Assembly: GCF_910596095.1 (NCBI RefSeq)
Contig: NC_056538.1
Span: 32,434,094 to 32,498,093, forward strand
Reading direction: 5' to 3'
DNA: 64,000 bases
DNA from: Thunnus maccoyii
Taxonomy: Eukaryota > Chordata > Actinopteri > Scombriformes > Scombridae
A program made the position numbers and the translations under genes. This document shows positions 61,001 through 64,000 of this stretch, piece by piece (position 1 is the stretch's first letter; every line of letters starts with the position of its first letter). The notes below the pieces were generated by a model. The model saw nothing but the letters and a program-made list of their open reading frames with translations, did not search any database and was not told the DNA's origin.

Positions 61001-63825
61001 AACATGATTTTAGTGGGTAAGCTCTTGAGTGCTAGAAGTACAAATATTGGAGCTTCTTGTCAAAGGATCCCTAGTTTCACACAGCTGTTAATATTTGTAT
61101 AGATGTAACTGTAACAGAAGATCTATACTGTGTACTACACTATGCTGCAATACTGCTCGACCTCTATGAGGATTTGCTTCAATATAAAGTAAAATAAATA
61201 GAATTTCTCTCCCAGTTTTGCATATAAAAGATGTCACAGCGGTCAGACCTGTCGATAGGACACAAACAGGACAAAGATGCTGCCTTTTATTACCACATCT
61301 CCTTTGGAAAGTCATAAAATATTTCTGTGTTGACCTCTTAATTTGCTTGCATCTGTTGCCATGGCAGCGGGTACTTAGCCACCAGGACGACACGGCACTG
61401 CTAAAGGCTTATATCGTAGAGTGGAGGAAGTTCTTCACCCAGTGCGACATCCTGCCTAAACCTTTCTGTCAGCTGGAGATCACACTGATGGGCAAACAGG
61501 GCAGTAACAAGAAAACAAACATGGAGGACAGCATCGTACGCAAGGTAAGAGGAGGAAGTGGGAAAAACCCTGTGCATTCTGAGCGGTCAAGATCAGAACA
61601 GAAAGATGGAGGAATGAGGGAGAGAGATTACATACAGAGGAGGTGAAAATAACTAGACAAGAATGACCTAAAATCATTAGCAACTGTATAGAAGATAACA
61701 AATGAGAGGAGCTGTAAAAGGCAGAAGATGTTCTTGATGAAGAAGGAGAAGGAGGAAAACATTATATTCCTAAATCATCAACATTAATGTAAGCTGCAGT
61801 GAGTGGCTTAGAGTCAGTTTGCCTAAAAAGCTTCTTATTTATCATGTGCTATATGTTTGATCCCTCTGAGAAACTCACAGAAAGGATAAAGTAGAGGAGG
61901 AAGTTGCGTGTGAGGGAATATGACTGAAGATTGATTAAAAGTCATAAATTAATTGGGCTTGACTATTCTTGGATGGCAGGAAATGGAGGGTAACTTTTAT
62001 ATTATTTAATATTTTTTTGGTGCACTTGATGGACATTCATTACTGCCCCCCCTACCTTATTTTTTTTCCAGCTAATGCTGGACACGTGGAACGAGTCGAT
62101 CTTCTCCAACATTAAAAGCCGTCTGCAGGACAGCGCCATGAAGCTGGTGCACGCCGAGAGACTGGGGGAGGCCTTCGACTCCCAGCTTGTTATTGGAGTA
62201 CGAGAGTCATACGGTAAGAAATACAGATGCACCGATTATAAGAATTTAATTAGAAAGATTTTCTTTTATATATTTCCTTCCTTTCTAAGAACTATAATTG
62301 ACAGCATACATAAACATTTTTGTAACTTCTCTTTAATGGAATATTGAAATTCAATTGTCTGTTCATTAACTATTTAAATAACTTACATTTTTCTTCTTGA
62401 TGTTGGTCACGTTCACCACAGTGAAGGTTTTTTTAAGTGTCTGATTAAGTTAGTTGTTCCAAATGTTCCCAAGGTTGTTCCTTCACGTCTTATTCTGGAC
62501 TTACAGCTGTTACAAATAGCGAACTTTGTGTCTGAAGAACTTCCACAGTGTTACGATCCTCTAAAAACAGCTCGTCCAACATAATCAAACCATTTTATTA
62601 AAAAAAACCAACAACTACTAACAACAGGCCAAAAAGAGCAAAAAGAAGGGAAGACACCCAGACCAACCCACAAAGGGTGGTAGGATCTGGGCTCTCCCCT
62701 CTAACCTAAATCCACATAAACCTAAGAGAAATAAAGCCATGAAAACAGGACTACCGGACCCACCGAACAAACCAAAGACTAACAAAGGCAAAAGCTAAAG
62801 CACAACAGCACAAACACATGAACAAACAGCTGCTGGGAAGTGGAGAAGAGAGAGGGTGTGAGCCACATTCCTGCCCCCTTTATAGGTCCTCCCTCAATCA
62901 CACCAGATCAGAACCACCTGGGACAGAGCACAATACATGATAAGCATAATGTCACATGTTATACATATCCTATCCAGTCGGGAGGGGTGCCGCAGCTGCT
63001 GAACGGCGGTGCAGCTATGTGCGGAAAATACAACCAGCAAAAAATCGGTGGCGGATCAGTTGGTGCATCTCTAGACAGAAATAAACGCATTGGGAAGAGA
63101 CAGAAACACAGAGAGGACAGCGTTACTGCTAATAAACAAATCAGTACAAACAGAAGTAGAGGCACAATAGTGATTTTTAAATCTGTCCAATGAAATAAAG
63201 CCGTATCTCTGCAGTTCTACTGTAAATATTCAGGAGAGGATGTTAGAATAAACTCAAGAAGTATTAGGGGTGTGCCCGAATACAAATACATTATTCGGCA
63301 AAGCACAAATAGTGGGTTTTATACGAATATTTGTTTCATACAAATATTTTAAAAATTATTTGTTTTTGGGAAGAAAAAAAAACATGTCAAATACCAGTTC
63401 ACAGGTCGGTTACATCGCTATCTCAGCGTCTCTTCTCTGCTCCGCTGTTACATCTATCAGCAGGTCTCAACGAGGGGAGTCACATCCACCTGCTACATGA
63501 CACACATTTACTAATTTCCACTTTTATCTGAATACAAATACAAATAATTTTGCTGCCACAACAGATACAGATACAAATACAAATACTGGGATCTCTGCAC
63601 ATCCCTAAGAAGGATTGAAAAAACACTGCAGTTAATGAGACTCTTTATCTCATTTCTTTCTTTCTTTCTCTCCCACCAGTGAACCTGTGCTCGAACCCAG
63701 AGGACAAGCTGCAGATCTACCGGGATAACTTTGAGAAAGCCTACCTGGACTCCACAGAGAGGTTTTACCGAACTCAGGCACCGTCCTACTTGCAACAGAA
63801 TGGCGTCCAGAACTACATGAAATAT
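55079..63825 (+). CDS. cul5: Cullin-5, N-terminal six coding exons (continues beyond window)
   Basis: Exons in phase: 55079-55102 (MAASNLLK), 58521-58630, 59555-59654, 61368-61544, 62072-62213 and 63680-63825, ending ...QNGVQNYMKY with a donor; about 235 codons of a protein near 780 aa. Known role: scaffold of CRL5 E3 ligases. The N-terminal cullin repeats bind Elongin B/C with SOCS-box receptors and the C-terminus (outside the window) binds RBX2 and is neddylated. Seen: NKGSLQFEDKWDLMRPIVLK, DVHAVCLWDDKGPAKIHQAL, RVLSHQDDTALLKAYIVEWR, LMLDTWNESIFSNIKSRLQD and VNLCSNPEDKLQIYRDNFEK, almost identical to mammalian CUL5. Strong conservation and intact splice sites argue for a functional gene. Confidence 0.97.
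55250..55870 (+). promoter_or_regulatory. CpG-rich stretch at the 5' end of cul5 intron 1
   Basis: The base composition changes sharply to GC- and CpG-rich (GGTCGTCCCGACGGCGACC, CCGCCCCCCGGCGCTC) just after the first exon, typical of a CpG island over a housekeeping promoter and first intron. The 64-codon open frame inside is a by-product of composition. Confidence 0.55.
57819..58359 (+). mobile_element. LINE-1-like fragment between 95-bp direct repeats in cul5 intron 1
   Basis: Two copies of a 95-base sequence (57819-57913 and 58265-58359, about 93% alike) bracket a relic with VVSDHSAVVLDL (end of the endonuclease) and LYKERLRLLTAEAERLLLRS followed by YEHGDKPG (linker before the reverse transcriptase). 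The relic has stops and frame changes. It ends 160 bp before cul5 exon 2. Confidence 0.7.
60426..60900 (+). mobile_element. CCCGAATACAAATAC-family repeat, copy 2
   Basis: Opens TAGGGGTGGGCCCGAATACAAATACATTATTC. Shares the GGTTACATC...CAGGTCTCAACGAGGGGAGTCACATCC body with copies 1 and 3 but has about 130 extra bases before its end. Confidence 0.8.
62350..63180. other. cul5 intron 5 sequence, no exon
   Basis: Apart from cul5 exons, no coding signal. A 117-codon open frame at 62840-63193 lacks domains and lies in a repeat-like, GC-balanced stretch. Confidence 0.4.
63265..63607 (+). mobile_element. CCCGAATACAAATAC-family transposon, copy 3 (complete)
   Basis: TAGGGGTGTGC at the left and GCACATCCCTA at the right form the terminal inverted repeat, flanked by an 8-base duplication with one mismatch (AGAAGTAT / AGAAGGAT). 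This fits a hAT-type non-autonomous element of 343 bp. Confidence 0.82.
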
Positions 63826-64000
63826 GTACGCCATGAAAAATTTCGATTTATTACAGTATTTGTGTGGATGATAATTACACTTTTCAATCGTGGTTAGCTT
63901 TTAAATGTGAAGGAGAATGATGAAGGTAAAGGTGCTGTTAATGTCATCTGTTGTAGTTTCAGATCTTTTTCCACACAGTCATTTTTCTGTATGAATAAAA

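Noticed and set aside
1..64000. CRISPR arrays, operons, rRNA, tRNA genes
   Set aside because: No regularly spaced repeats, no ribosome-binding-site-led gene runs and no cloverleaf sequence were seen. The window is eukaryotic.

Overview
The window looks like chromosomal DNA from a bony fish, probably a percomorph teleost. Genes are split into short GT-AG exons separated by introns full of (GT)n microsatellites and small inverted-repeat transposons. There is an NLRC3-like NLR of the fish-specific type (FISNA-NACHT with about 57-residue LRR exons), and the repeat families (TTTAAAGC..., AAGCTGCAAGCAGCG..., CCCGAATACAAATAC...) are ones I associate with fish genomes. I see no prokaryotic operon, CRISPR array, rRNA or tRNA. 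All identities come from reading translations and matching splice phases by hand; no database search was run.

Layout. (1) 2.2-8.8 kb, plus strand: complete rhbdd1 (rhomboid protease RHBDL4) coding region, seven exons, 293 aa, with the GFSG serine, GHLAG histidine, UIM and VCP-binding motif. (2) 8.8-16.2 kb: no gene; inverted repeats, a nested inverted-repeat element, a LINE endonuclease remnant and a long composite repeat. (3) 17.5-26.5 kb, minus strand: an NLRC3-like NLR with two short N-terminal exons, a degenerate RING exon, a FISNA-NACHT exon and four LRR exons. Its 5' exons are duplicated at 26.8-29.7 kb; the second copy holds a 1.2 kb hAT-like insertion and is joined at a GT microsatellite to a fragment of the rhbdd1 tail. 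(4) 30-35 kb: transposon remains (a DDE transposase relic split by a MITE, a LINE-1-type ORF2 C-terminus, a hAT-like element). (5) 35.8-41.2 kb, plus strand: a three-exon gene for a 544-aa single-pass membrane protein with one Ig-like domain, a furin-type site and a long acidic cytoplasmic tail; I do not recognise it. (6) 44.0-53.3 kb, minus strand: dcun1d5, ten coding exons, with an in-phase N-terminal extension. (7) 55.08 kb to the window end, plus strand: first six coding exons of cul5, head-to-head with dcun1d5.

How the genes fit together. cul5 encodes the scaffold of CRL5 ubiquitin ligases and dcun1d5 encodes a DCN1-like co-E3 that promotes neddylation of cullins, so a cullin and a cullin-neddylation factor sit divergently with 1.76 kb between start codons. 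rhbdd1 is an ER-membrane protease that hands ubiquitinated clients to VCP. The NLR and the Ig-domain protein look like accessory immune-type genes, and the NLR neighbourhood shows the most recent rearrangement.
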